64,000 nt of DNA, from assembly GCF_009741445.1 (NCBI RefSeq), contig NZ_CP046507.1, positions 1,674,001 to 1,738,000 of the forward strand, in the 5' to 3' direction. The DNA is from Mycobacterium avium subsp. avium (GTDB lineage Bacteria > Actinomycetota > Actinomycetes > Mycobacteriales > Mycobacteriaceae). Below are positions 45,817 to 52,877 of the stretch, piece after piece. The notes below the pieces were generated by a model. It was given only the letters and a program-made list of their open reading frames with translations. It was not told where the DNA came from and ran no database searches. Within the stretch, counting starts at the first letter, position 1, and the number at the start of each line of letters is the position of its first letter. The position numbers were made by a program, and so were the translations under genes.

Positions 45817-46383
45817 TCACCGGTCCTCCGCCCGATCCTTGGCGTGCACCGCGGTGAACGACAGTGACACGTCGTCGGCGACCTGGACCGACCCCATCAG
45901 CAGCGAGAAGGGCTTGATGCCGTAATCGGATTGCCGGACGGTCGTTTCCACCGACAACCGCCAGGCCTCGCCGAGATCCTCTGTGCGCAGGTTGATTACA
46001 TGGTTTCGGGCAGCGCCCCGGATCTGTAGCGTGCCGGTCAGCCGGTACCCGTCGCCGGCGTGCTCGATGACGTCAGACGTGTAACGAATCTCGGGAAAAC
46101 GACTGGCGTTCAAGGACTTCAAAGCGTTCGACCGCACCAGCGCTTTCTCGGCCGTGGACAGCCCCTTCACGCCGCCCTCACCGCGCAGCACCTCGACCGA
46201 GTCCACCTCGACGGCCAGCTCGGCCCGCACGGGCCGGGAGCCGGCCCAGCTGACGCCGCCGCGCCACCGGGTCATCGCGATGGTGAGGCGATGCCCCATG
46301 CGCGCCGCCCGACCGGTGACACCGGTGTGCAGCAGCAGTTCACCGTCGGCAGGGCCGATGGTCCACGCGTTGTCGGATGCCAC
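45817..46383 (-). CDS. YceI-family lipid-binding protein
   Basis: 188-residue lipocalin-like barrel that in relatives binds polyisoprenoids or amides. It opens WTIGPADGELLLHTGVTGRAARMGHRLTIAMTRWRGGV and contains KSLNASRFPEIRYTSDVI, LTGTLQIRGAARNHVINL and SVETTVRQSDYGIKPFSLLMGSVQVADDV, the family's order of strands. No signal peptide is visible, so it should be cytoplasmic. ATG 46383 follows directly after three 13-bp repeats that also cover the end of the upstream adh gene. Positionally it may be Rv1890c. Confidence 0.85.
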   Translation of the reverse strand: MASDNAWTIGPADGELLLHTGVTGRAARMGHRLTIAMTRWRGGVSWAGSRPVRAELAVEVDSVEVLRGEGGVKGLSTAEKALVRSNALKSLNASRFPEIRYTSDVIEHAGDGYRLTGTLQIRGAARNHVINLRTEDLGEAWRLSVETTVRQSDYGIKPFSLLMGSVQVADDVSLSFTAVHAKDRAEDR

Positions 46384-46394
46384 GGATCGACTGT

Positions 46395-46433
46395 GTCAAA
46401 GTCACACGTCAAAGTCACACGTCAAAGTCACAT
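46395..46433. repeat. Three 13-bp tandem repeats between adh and the YceI gene
   Basis: GTCAAAGTCACAC at 46395-46407 and 46408-46420, then GTCAAAGTCACAT at 46421-46433. The array covers the stop codon of the upstream adh gene (46428-46430) and ends 11 bp before the YceI start, exactly where the promoter or operator of that gene must lie. Confidence 0.93.
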
Positions 46434-47441
46434 GGTCAAAACGGTGCGGTAATGCGCTCGCCCGCCTTCCAGTGCGGCGTAGCCGTCGGCCGCCCGGGAC
46501 AACGGCAGCTCCTCGATCCAGGCGCGCACCCCGGACAGGACCGCGAACTGCATGGTGTCCTCGACGTCCTTGGCGGTGCCGGAGGGATAACCGACGATGC
46601 TGAGGCCCGGCGTTATCAGCTGCAGGGGACTGATCGGCAGCGGCTCGGGCGTGACGCCGATGGTGACCAGCTCGCCCTGCGGCGCAAGACCGCCGACCGT
46701 GGCGGCCATGGCCTGCGAATTGCCGGCGGTGGCCAGCACCACCGCCGCGCCGCCCAACGCCCGCAGCGCTTCGGCGGGGTCTTCGGCCGTGGAGTCGATG
46801 TAGTGATGGGCGCCGAGTTTCCGGGCGTCATCGGCTTTACCGGTACCGCGGTTGATCGCGATGGTCTCGAAACCCATTGCGGCGGCGAATTGCACGCCGA
46901 GATGCCCCAGGCCGCCGACCCCCAGGATCGCCACCCGATCGCCGGGCAGCGCCTTGGTGTGCCGCAGAGCGTTGTAGGTGGTGACCCCGGCGCAGCCCAT
47001 CGGGGCGGCTTCGGCGTCGGTGAGTTCCTCGGGGATGCGGGCCAGCGCGCTGGTCGGGACCGTCACCGATTCCGCGTATCCGCCGGGATAGTGCCAGCTG
47101 GGTACCTTCCCGTTCACGCAGTGGATGAAAAGGCCTGCGCGGCAAGGGTCGCACCGGTAGCAGCACCCGCCGAACCAGCCGACCGCGACCCGCTGGCCGA
47201 CCGCGAACCCTTCGACACCCTCGCCCAACTCGGCGATCCGGCCGGCGATTTCATGCCCCGGCGTCAACGGCCACGACAGGCCGGGGAATGCACCGTTGAC
47301 GAAGTGGGCGTCGGTGCCGCAGATGCCGCAGGCACCGACCGTCAGCCGTACCTCGTCCCGGCCCGGCGGCCGGGTTTCGGTGTCGACCAGTTCCAACGCT
47401 GCGCCGGCGGATTGAATCTGGACGGCTTGATGTGTTGGCAT
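46428..47441 (-). CDS. Zinc-dependent alcohol dehydrogenase
   Basis: 337-residue medium-chain dehydrogenase of the bacterial AdhP/AdhT type. Features: catalytic-zinc region GACGICGTDAHF, signature GHEIAGRIAELGEGV, a structural-zinc cluster GCCYRCDPCRAGLFIHC, NAD-binding AILGVGGLGHLGVQFAAAMG, and the conserved SIVGYPSGTAKDVEDTMQFA. It oxidises simple or aromatic alcohols in relatives. It begins 25 bp after the stop of the P450 gene upstream, so both may be one unit and the enzyme may act on the P450's alcohol product. I recall no counterpart here in M. tuberculosis. Confidence 0.9.
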   Translation of the reverse strand: MPTHQAVQIQSAGAALELVDTETRPPGRDEVRLTVGACGICGTDAHFVNGAFPGLSWPLTPGHEIAGRIAELGEGVEGFAVGQRVAVGWFGGCCYRCDPCRAGLFIHCVNGKVPSWHYPGGYAESVTVPTSALARIPEELTDAEAAPMGCAGVTTYNALRHTKALPGDRVAILGVGGLGHLGVQFAAAMGFETIAINRGTGKADDARKLGAHHYIDSTAEDPAEALRALGGAAVVLATAGNSQAMAATVGGLAPQGELVTIGVTPEPLPISPLQLITPGLSIVGYPSGTAKDVEDTMQFAVLSGVRAWIEELPLSRAADGYAALEGGRAHYRTVLTM

Positions 47442-47465
47442 CGGTCCAGCCTAGATGGCCTTTGC

Positions 47466-48752
47466 CTAATGCGCGACAGGGCATTTCGACGACCCGTTGG
47501 TGTGATAGTCGACCTGCCAGTGCTTGATTCCGTTGAGCCAGCCCGACCGGAGGCGTTCGGGTTTGCCGATCGATTCGAGATCGGGCATGGCGTCGGCGAT
47601 CGCGTTGAACATCAGATCGATCGTCATTCGCGCCAGGTTGGCCCCGATGCAGTAGTGTGCGCCGGTGCCGCCGAACCCGACGTGCGGGTTGGGGTCACGC
47701 AGGATGTTGAAGGTGAACGGGTCGTCGAACACGTCCTCGTCGAAATTGGCTGAGCGGTAGAACATTACGACGCGCTGACCTTTTTTGATCTTCACCCCGG
47801 ACAGTTCGTAGTCTTGCAGCGCCGTCCGCTGGAACGACGTCACCGGCGTGGCCCACCGCACGATTTCGTCGGCCGCGGTGGCGGGCCGCTCCCTTTTGAA
47901 AAGCTCCCACTGGTCGGGGAAGTCGGTGAAGGCCATCATGCCTTGAGTGATGGAATTGCGGGTGGTCTCGTTGCCGGCCACGGCCAGCAGGATGACGAAG
48001 AACCCGAACTCGTCGTCGGAGAGCTTGTGGCCGTCGATGTCGGCCTGAACCAGCTTGGTGACCAGGTCCTCGCCCGGGTTCTTGGCCCGGTCGGCGGCCA
48101 TCTGCATGCCGTACATGATCAGCTCGACGGAAGCGGTGATGGCGTCGTTGCTCGCGAACTCGGGGTCCTGGTCACCGACCATCTCGTTGGACCAGTGGAA
48201 CAGTTTCTTGCGGTCCTCCTGCGGCACACCCATCAGACCCGCGATGGCCTGCAGCGGCAGCTCGCAGGACACCTGTTCGACGAAGTCGCCGGAACCCTCG
48301 GCGGCCGCGGCCTCGACGATGCGGCGAGCGCGCTCGCGCAGGTCGTCGCGCAGGCGCTCGACCGCGCGCGGCGTGAAGGCCCGGGAGATGATCTTGCGCA
48401 GCCGGGTGTGTTGCGGCGCATCCATGTTCAGCAGCACGAACTTGCCCCGTTCGACCTGCTCGGCGACGGTGCCGTCCTTGTAGCGGGGCAGGGCGGTCTT
48501 CTGCAGGCTGGAGAAGACGTCGCTGCGCAGCGAGACCTCCTTGACATCCTTGTGCTTGGTCACCACCCAGAAGCCGCCGTCGTCGAACCCGCCCGCGCCG
48601 ATCGGCTGCTCGTTCCACCAGATCGGCGCGACGCGACGCATTTCGGCCAGTTCTTCCACCGGCAGCCGCTCGGCGTAGATGTCGGGATCGGTGAAGTCGA
48701 ATCCAGGCGGCAGATTGGGGACCGGCTTGGTGGTTGGCTCGACGGTTGCCAT
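47466..48752 (-). CDS. CYP125-family cytochrome P450 (steroid C26/C27-monooxygenase paralogue)
   Basis: 428-residue P450 very similar along its length to cholesterol 26-monooxygenase CYP125A1 (Rv3545c). Examples are NLPPGFDFTDPDIYAERLPV, the I-helix LLAVAGNETTRNSITQG, ADEIVRWATPVTSFQRTA (ExxR region), GQRVVMFYRSANFDE, the heme loop GFGGTGAHYCIGANLARM and the terminal CPVAH. As the canonical cyp125 lies in the distant cholesterol cluster, this is probably a second family member. It likely hydroxylates the terminal methyl of a sterol or branched lipid. ATG 48752 follows GAGGAG. A KstR-like site lies 104 bp upstream, and an alcohol dehydrogenase follows. Confidence 0.9.
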   Translation of the reverse strand: MATVEPTTKPVPNLPPGFDFTDPDIYAERLPVEELAEMRRVAPIWWNEQPIGAGGFDDGGFWVVTKHKDVKEVSLRSDVFSSLQKTALPRYKDGTVAEQVERGKFVLLNMDAPQHTRLRKIISRAFTPRAVERLRDDLRERARRIVEAAAAEGSGDFVEQVSCELPLQAIAGLMGVPQEDRKKLFHWSNEMVGDQDPEFASNDAITASVELIMYGMQMAADRAKNPGEDLVTKLVQADIDGHKLSDDEFGFFVILLAVAGNETTRNSITQGMMAFTDFPDQWELFKRERPATAADEIVRWATPVTSFQRTALQDYELSGVKIKKGQRVVMFYRSANFDEDVFDDPFTFNILRDPNPHVGFGGTGAHYCIGANLARMTIDLMFNAIADAMPDLESIGKPERLRSGWLNGIKHWQVDYHTNGSSKCPVAH

Positions 48753-48855
48753 GGGCCCGCTCCTCGAGGACGAAGTGGTCTAGTCGTCTTTGTGCAAGGA
48801 AACCACTGCCACGCCACCGTTGGGAAGCATTGGCGCAAGATCGCCGGGCGCGAAT

Positions 48856-48869
48856 TGGAACGTGTTCTC
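48856..48869. promoter_or_regulatory. KstR-like box between the CYP125 paralogue and Rv1891-like gene
   Basis: TGGAACGTGTTCTC fits the KstR pattern TnnAACnnGTTnnA at all fixed positions except the last base. It lies between divergent genes, 104 bp from the P450 start and 96 bp from the Rv1891-like start, upstream of the latter's predicted -35. Confidence 0.6.
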
Positions 48870-48898
48870 TGTCCCGGGCGGATCCGGCCGATCGGCCC

Positions 48899-48926
48899 TT
48901 GTGGCGCGGGGTTCGGCGGATATGCT
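48899..48926 (+). promoter_or_regulatory. Predicted promoter of the Rv1891-like gene
   Basis: TTGTGG (48899-48904), 16 bp, and TATGCT (48921-48926) form a reasonable SigA-type pair. This gives a leader of about 30 nt before ATG 48965. Confidence 0.4.
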
Positions 48927-48964
48927 TTGGTGCAGGTCACCGGCGAGCACAGGCGGGGTGGAAG

Positions 48965-49363
48965 ATGATTCGGGAACTGCTCACTGCGGCTTCGGTAGCG
49001 GGCATCGCGGTCGGCGTGGCGCCGGTTGCGGCAGCCGGATACGACGGCGACGTGCCGGGCATGAATTATCAGGCGTCCCTGGGCGCGCCGTGCGACAACT
49101 ACGAGCGGTTCATCTTCGGTCGAGGGCCCAGCGGGCAGGCCGAGGCGTGCCACTTCCCGCCGCCCAACCAGTTCCCGGCGGCCACCACCGGATACTGGGT
49201 CATGTCCTACCCGCTGTACGGCGTCCAGCAGGCCGGCGCGAAGTGCCCCGGTCCGCAGGCCGCCGCGCAATCGGAGGCCGGGCTGCCCATGCTGTGCCTG
49301 GGTGATCGCGGGTGGCAGGAAGGATGGTTCACCGGGGCAGGGTTCTTCCCGCCCAGCGGATGA
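48965..49363 (+). CDS. Small secreted protein (Rv1891-like)
   Basis: 132-residue exported protein of unknown function. The signal peptide MIRELLTAASVAGIAVGVAP ends near VAAA|GYDGD. The mature part holds four cysteines (APCDNYERF, AEACHFP, GAKCPG, PMLCLG), which suggests two disulfides, and a conserved-looking ERFIFGRGPSGQAEACHFPPPNQ. Length is near Rv1891 (135). The next small gene begins 10 bp after its stop, so Rv1891-Rv1892 form a unit. Confidence 0.8.
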   Translation: MIRELLTAASVAGIAVGVAPVAAAGYDGDVPGMNYQASLGAPCDNYERFIFGRGPSGQAEACHFPPPNQFPAATTGYWVMSYPLYGVQQAGAKCPGPQAAAQSEAGLPMLCLGDRGWQEGWFTGAGFFPPSG

Positions 49364-49373
49364 TCGCGCCGCC

Positions 49374-49688
49374 ATGAGCCCGGCCCCCCGTGAGCGCAGT
49401 CGGACCACCGAGTCCGGCAAACCGCTGGTGCCTCGCTGGCTGCGGTTCGTGCTGGCCTCGGATCGCGCCGGGTCGGCCTGGTACATCGGCACCGGGTTCT
49501 TCTTCGCGCCGGTGCTGGCCGTGCTCTCGCCCTGGCCCGTCGTCACCGCCGTGCTGTGGGGTGTCATCGCCCTGGCCGGGCTGTGGCTGGGACTGCTGGG
49601 CATCGCGATGGCCGTCGGGCTGGCCCGGATAATGCGCTCCGGGGCCGAAATCCCCGAGGACTACTGGCGCTCCCTGGTGCACTACTAG
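49374..49688 (+). CDS. Small two-helix membrane protein (Rv1892-like)
   Basis: 104-residue protein with a basic N-terminal tail (RERSRTTESGKPLVPRWLRF) and two membrane segments (GTGFFFAPVLAVLSPWPVV and VLWGVIALAGLWLGLLGIAMAV). It ends in a short charged tail (MRSGAEIPEDYWRSLVHY). Matches Rv1892 in size (103) and position. Function unknown. It lies 10 bp behind the secreted-protein gene. Confidence 0.8.
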   Translation: MSPAPRERSRTTESGKPLVPRWLRFVLASDRAGSAWYIGTGFFFAPVLAVLSPWPVVTAVLWGVIALAGLWLGLLGIAMAVGLARIMRSGAEIPEDYWRSLVHY

Positions 49689-49824
49689 GCCCACTGTCGG
49701 CCCGTTGCCCTTACCGACGGGCCCTCCGGCGCCGGCGAGAAATGGCCCCCCGACCCGTCTAGAGTTCCGTCTAGGGTCAGGGCAACGGCCCTGCGATAAG
49801 TCCTGTGACAAAAGGAGACTCGAG

Positions 49825-50055
49825 ATGGCCTTCAACCCCAAGGATGCGGTCGACGCGGCGCGGGACATCGCGACCAACGCGGTGGAGAAAGCCTCCGACA
49901 TCGTCGAGCACGCCAGCGACATCATCCGCGGCGACATCGCCGGCGGCGCCAGCGGCATCGTGCAGAACTCCATCGACATCGGCACCTACGCGGTGGACCG
50001 GACGAAGGAAGTCTTCACCGGCCGGCACGACGTCGACGACGTCGACGAGGTCTAG
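49825..50055 (+). CDS. Small amphipathic helical protein (Rv1893-like)
   Basis: 76-residue protein of repeated amphipathic helices: PKDAVDAARDIATNAVEKASDIVEHASDI, then IAGGASGIVQNSIDIGTYAVDRTKEVF, and an acidic tail DVDDVDEV. AAAGGAG stands 8 bp before ATG 49825, a strong start. Size agrees with Rv1893 (72). The pattern resembles small stress or LEA-like proteins, but no function is known. It converges on the nitronate monooxygenase gene, with 8 bp between stops. Confidence 0.8.
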   Translation: MAFNPKDAVDAARDIATNAVEKASDIVEHASDIIRGDIAGGASGIVQNSIDIGTYAVDRTKEVFTGRHDVDDVDEV

Positions 50056-50063
50056 CCCGTCGG

Positions 50064-51194
50064 TCAGACGGACGCGGCCTCGTTCAGCTCGTCCAGCCGG
50101 TTGGTCGCTTCCAGGTACTCCTGCACCCAGCGCTCGATGACGGTCGCCGTCTTCTCCACCTTGGTGAACTGCCCGACCACCTGACCGACCGGGTTGAACG
50201 CCACGTCGACCGATTCGTTCGGGTACTTGTTGGTGGCCCGCACTGCCATGCCGGAAACCATGTACTGCAACGGCATCCCGAGCGGCTTGGGGTTGCCCGG
50301 CGCCTCCCAGGCCTCGGTCCAGTCGTTGCGCAGCATGCGGGCCGGCTTGCCCGTGAACGAACGGCTGCGCACGGTGTCGCGGCTGCCCGCCTTGGCGTAG
50401 GCCGCCTGCTGGACCGGGGTGTTCGAGGACTCCTCGACCATCAACCACTGCGAGCCGGTCCACGCGCCCTGCGCGCCCAATGCCAGGGCCGCGGCGATCT
50501 GCTGGCCGCTGCCGATGCCGCCGGCAGCCAGCACCGGCAGCGGGGCGACCTCCTTGACCACCTGCGGCCACAGCACGATCGAGCCCACCTCGCCGCAGTG
50601 CCCGCCGGCCTCGCCGCCCTGCGCGATGATGATGTCCACGCCGGCGTCGGCGTGCTTGCGCGCCTGCGAGGGGGAGCCGCACAGCGCCGCCACCTTGAGC
50701 CCGGCGTCGTGGATGTGCTTGATCATGTTGGCCGGCGGGGTGCCGAGCGCGTTGGCGATCATCTTGACCTTGGGGTGCTTGAGCGCCACCTCCACCTGGG
50801 GCGTGGCCGTCGCCTCCGTCCAGCCGAGCAGCTGCAGGCTGTCGCTGTCGCTGTCCTCGATCGGCACACCGTGGTCGGCTAGGATCTTCTTCCCGAAGTC
50901 CAGGTGCTCCTGGGGCACCATCTTGCGCAGCGTCTCGGCCAACTCTTCGGCGGACAGGTGGGAGTCCATGCCCTCGTATTTGTTCGGGATCACGATGTCG
51001 ACCCCGTACGGGTGGTCGCCGATGTTCTCGTCGATCCACTTCAGCTCGATCTCCAGCTGCTCGGGGGTGAAACCGACGGCGCCGAGCACGCCGAACCCGC
51101 CGGCCTTGCTCACCGCCACCACGACGTCGCGGCAGTGGGTGAACGCGAAGATCGGAAACTCGATACCAAGCTCATCGCAGATAGCGGTGTGCAT
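50064..51194 (-). CDS. Nitronate monooxygenase-type FMN enzyme (Rv1894c-like)
   Basis: 376-residue 2-nitropropane-dioxygenase-family barrel. It has the FMN-binding IIAQGGEAGGHCGEVGSIVLWPQVV with the conserved His, PVLAAGGIGSGQQIAAALALGAQGAWTGSQWL, and an N-terminal GIEFPIFAFTH substrate loop. Family members oxidise nitronates, but many have other, unknown substrates. A perfect KstR motif lies 27 bp upstream of ATG 51194, and I recall Rv1894c as a member of the KstR regulon. A role in sterol or lipid catabolism is therefore likely. Confidence 0.9.
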   Translation of the reverse strand: MHTAICDELGIEFPIFAFTHCRDVVVAVSKAGGFGVLGAVGFTPEQLEIELKWIDENIGDHPYGVDIVIPNKYEGMDSHLSAEELAETLRKMVPQEHLDFGKKILADHGVPIEDSDSDSLQLLGWTEATATPQVEVALKHPKVKMIANALGTPPANMIKHIHDAGLKVAALCGSPSQARKHADAGVDIIIAQGGEAGGHCGEVGSIVLWPQVVKEVAPLPVLAAGGIGSGQQIAAALALGAQGAWTGSQWLMVEESSNTPVQQAAYAKAGSRDTVRSRSFTGKPARMLRNDWTEAWEAPGNPKPLGMPLQYMVSGMAVRATNKYPNESVDVAFNPVGQVVGQFTKVEKTATVIERWVQEYLEATNRLDELNEAASV

Positions 51195-51220
51195 GCCTAC
51201 TCCCTGGGCGGTGGCGGAAT

Positions 51221-51234
51221 TGAAACGTGTTCTA
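51221..51234. promoter_or_regulatory. KstR box upstream of the nitronate monooxygenase gene
   Basis: TGAAACGTGTTCTA satisfies every fixed position of the KstR palindrome TnnAACnnGTTnnA. It lies 27-40 bp upstream of the start codon at 51194, a normal repressor position. De-repression by cholesterol or its CoA metabolites is expected. Confidence 0.82.
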
Positions 51235-51342
51235 GTTTAGTACGGAGCGCACTGACGTGGCCAGCGGGTCCTGACCTGCGTTTTGGTACTACGGCCCGTC
51301 GCCATCGGCTGGCTTGTCGGCCGGTCGAGCTACCATTCGCAC

Positions 51343-52752
51343 ATGCGTTCGATCATCGGCCGCGAGGACATCCAGGACGACTATGACGTCCTGCGCGCCG
51401 TGGTCGCACGCATCCAGCGGCATTCCTACGATGCGCTGACCAACCCGGAACGCATCCGGCTGCTCGAGGTCCTCGAACACCAGACGCGCCGACTTCAAGT
51501 TCCCGGTCACCAACTGATCAACCAGATCGAGCAGGACGCCACGCCGGCCGAGATCGGCGGCAAACTCGCCCACCTGCTGGCCGACCGATTGCTCATCACC
51601 CGCGCCGAGGCTGCCCGCCGCATCGACGACGCCCGAGATCTCGGCGTCCGGCGCACCCTGACCGGCGAGCCGTTGCCGCCACGGTATGCGGCCACCGCCG
51701 CCGCCCAGCGGGACGGGCGCATCGGCGCCTCGCACGTCGCGGTCATCCGCCGCTTCTTCGACCAGTTGCCATGCTGGGTGGACGCTCCCACCCGGGACGC
51801 CGCCGAGGCCGACCTGGCCCGCTGGGCCGGCGAGCACCGCCCCGAAAGCCTGCGCAAGGTGGCCGACCGGATCGCCTGCTACCTCAATCCCGACGGCGTG
51901 TTCCACGACGAGGATCGGTTGCGTCACCGCGGACTGACCCTGGGCGCCCAACAACCCGACGGCATGTCGCAACTGCGCGGCTGGTTGACGCCCGAGGCCC
52001 GGGCGACCATCGAGGCCGTGCTGGCCAAACTGGCCGCGCCGGGCATGTGCAACCCCGACGATCCAGCACCCGTCGTCGACGGCCCGCCCGGCCAGGAGGC
52101 GATCCAGCGCGACAGCCGCAGCGCGGCCCAGCGCAACCACGACGGCCTCAACGCCGCGTTGCGGGCCGTGCTCGCCAGCGGAAAGCTGGGCCAGCACAAC
52201 GGGTTACCAGCATCGATCATCGTCACCACCACCCTCCGGGACCTCGAGTCCGCGGCCGGACAGGGCCTCACGGGTGGCGGCACCCTGTTGCCGATGTCCG
52301 ATGTGATCCGCCTGGCCCGCCACGCCCACCACTACCTCGCCGTCTTCGACAACGGCAAACCGCTGGCGCTGTACCACACGAAACGCCTGGCCTCGCCGGG
52401 GCAACGAATCGTCTTGTACGCCAAGGACCGTGGCTGTTCGCACCCGGGCTGCGACGTTTCGGGCTATTACTGCGAAGTCCATCATGTCACCGGTTACGCC
52501 AAATGCGGCCGCACCGACATCGACCAACTGACCTTCGCCTGCGGCGGCCATCACCCGCTGGCCGAGCAGGGCTGGATCACCCGCAAGAACGGCCGAGGCG
52601 AGACCGAATGGATCCCACCACCGCATCTCGACCACGGCCGGCCGCGGACCAACGCCTTCCATCACCCCGAGAAGCTGGTCGCGGACAGCGATAACGACAC
52701 CGCCGACGACACGTCCGACGCCCCCGACGACCCGCAGCCGCCGATCCCTTGA
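51343..52752 (+). CDS. 13E12-repeat-family protein (DUF222 plus HNH nuclease)
   Basis: 469-residue member of the mycobacterial 13E12 family. The long helical DUF222 part runs from [31 protein letters not shown] to the middle. The C-terminal HNH zinc nuclease has [40 protein letters not shown] (two CxxC-type zinc knuckles and the H-H pair). REP13E12 copies serve as integration sites for phiRv1 in M. tuberculosis. ATG 51343 lies 148 bp from the divergent KstR-boxed gene. Frame and motif are intact. I recall no copy at this position in M. tuberculosis. Confidence 0.9.
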   Translation: MRSIIGREDIQDDYDVLRAVVARIQRHSYDALTNPERIRLLEVLEHQTRRLQVPGHQLINQIEQDATPAEIGGKLAHLLADRLLITRAEAARRIDDARDLGVRRTLTGEPLPPRYAATAAAQRDGRIGASHVAVIRRFFDQLPCWVDAPTRDAAEADLARWAGEHRPESLRKVADRIACYLNPDGVFHDEDRLRHRGLTLGAQQPDGMSQLRGWLTPEARATIEAVLAKLAAPGMCNPDDPAPVVDGPPGQEAIQRDSRSAAQRNHDGLNAALRAVLASGKLGQHNGLPASIIVTTTLRDLESAAGQGLTGGGTLLPMSDVIRLARHAHHYLAVFDNGKPLALYHTKRLASPGQRIVLYAKDRGCSHPGCDVSGYYCEVHHVTGYAKCGRTDIDQLTFACGGHHPLAEQGWITRKNGRGETEWIPPPHLDHGRPRTNAFHHPEKLVADSDNDTADDTSDAPDDPQPPIP

Positions 52753-52785
52753 TCCGGCGCCGAGCGACCGGGTAGCGTAGTGCTG

Positions 52786-52814
52786 CAATTACGAAACGAT
52801 GCGTAGCGTAATTG
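52786..52814. promoter_or_regulatory. Palindromic operator candidate upstream of the BVMO operon
   Basis: CAATTACG (52786-52793) and CGTAATTG (52807-52814) are exact inverted copies with a 13-bp centre, AT-richer than the surroundings. GTAGCGTA-type sequence occurs on both sides (52772-52779 and 52803-52810). The site lies 64-92 bp before the BVMO start, as for TetR-type control of monooxygenase operons. No regulator gene is adjacent. Confidence 0.6.
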
Positions 52815-52830
52815 GGGCTACGAGACCATC

Positions 52831-52860
52831 ACCTATCCGACCATTACCTATCCGACCATC
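52831..52860 (+). repeat. 15-bp tandem duplication in the BVMO leader
   Basis: ACCTATCCGACCATT (52831-52845) and ACCTATCCGACCATC (52846-52860). It lies between the operator candidate and the ribosome-binding site of the BVMO gene. A partial third copy, ACCATC, precedes it. Confidence 0.85.
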
Positions 52861-52877
52861 GAGAGGACATCGGCTTG

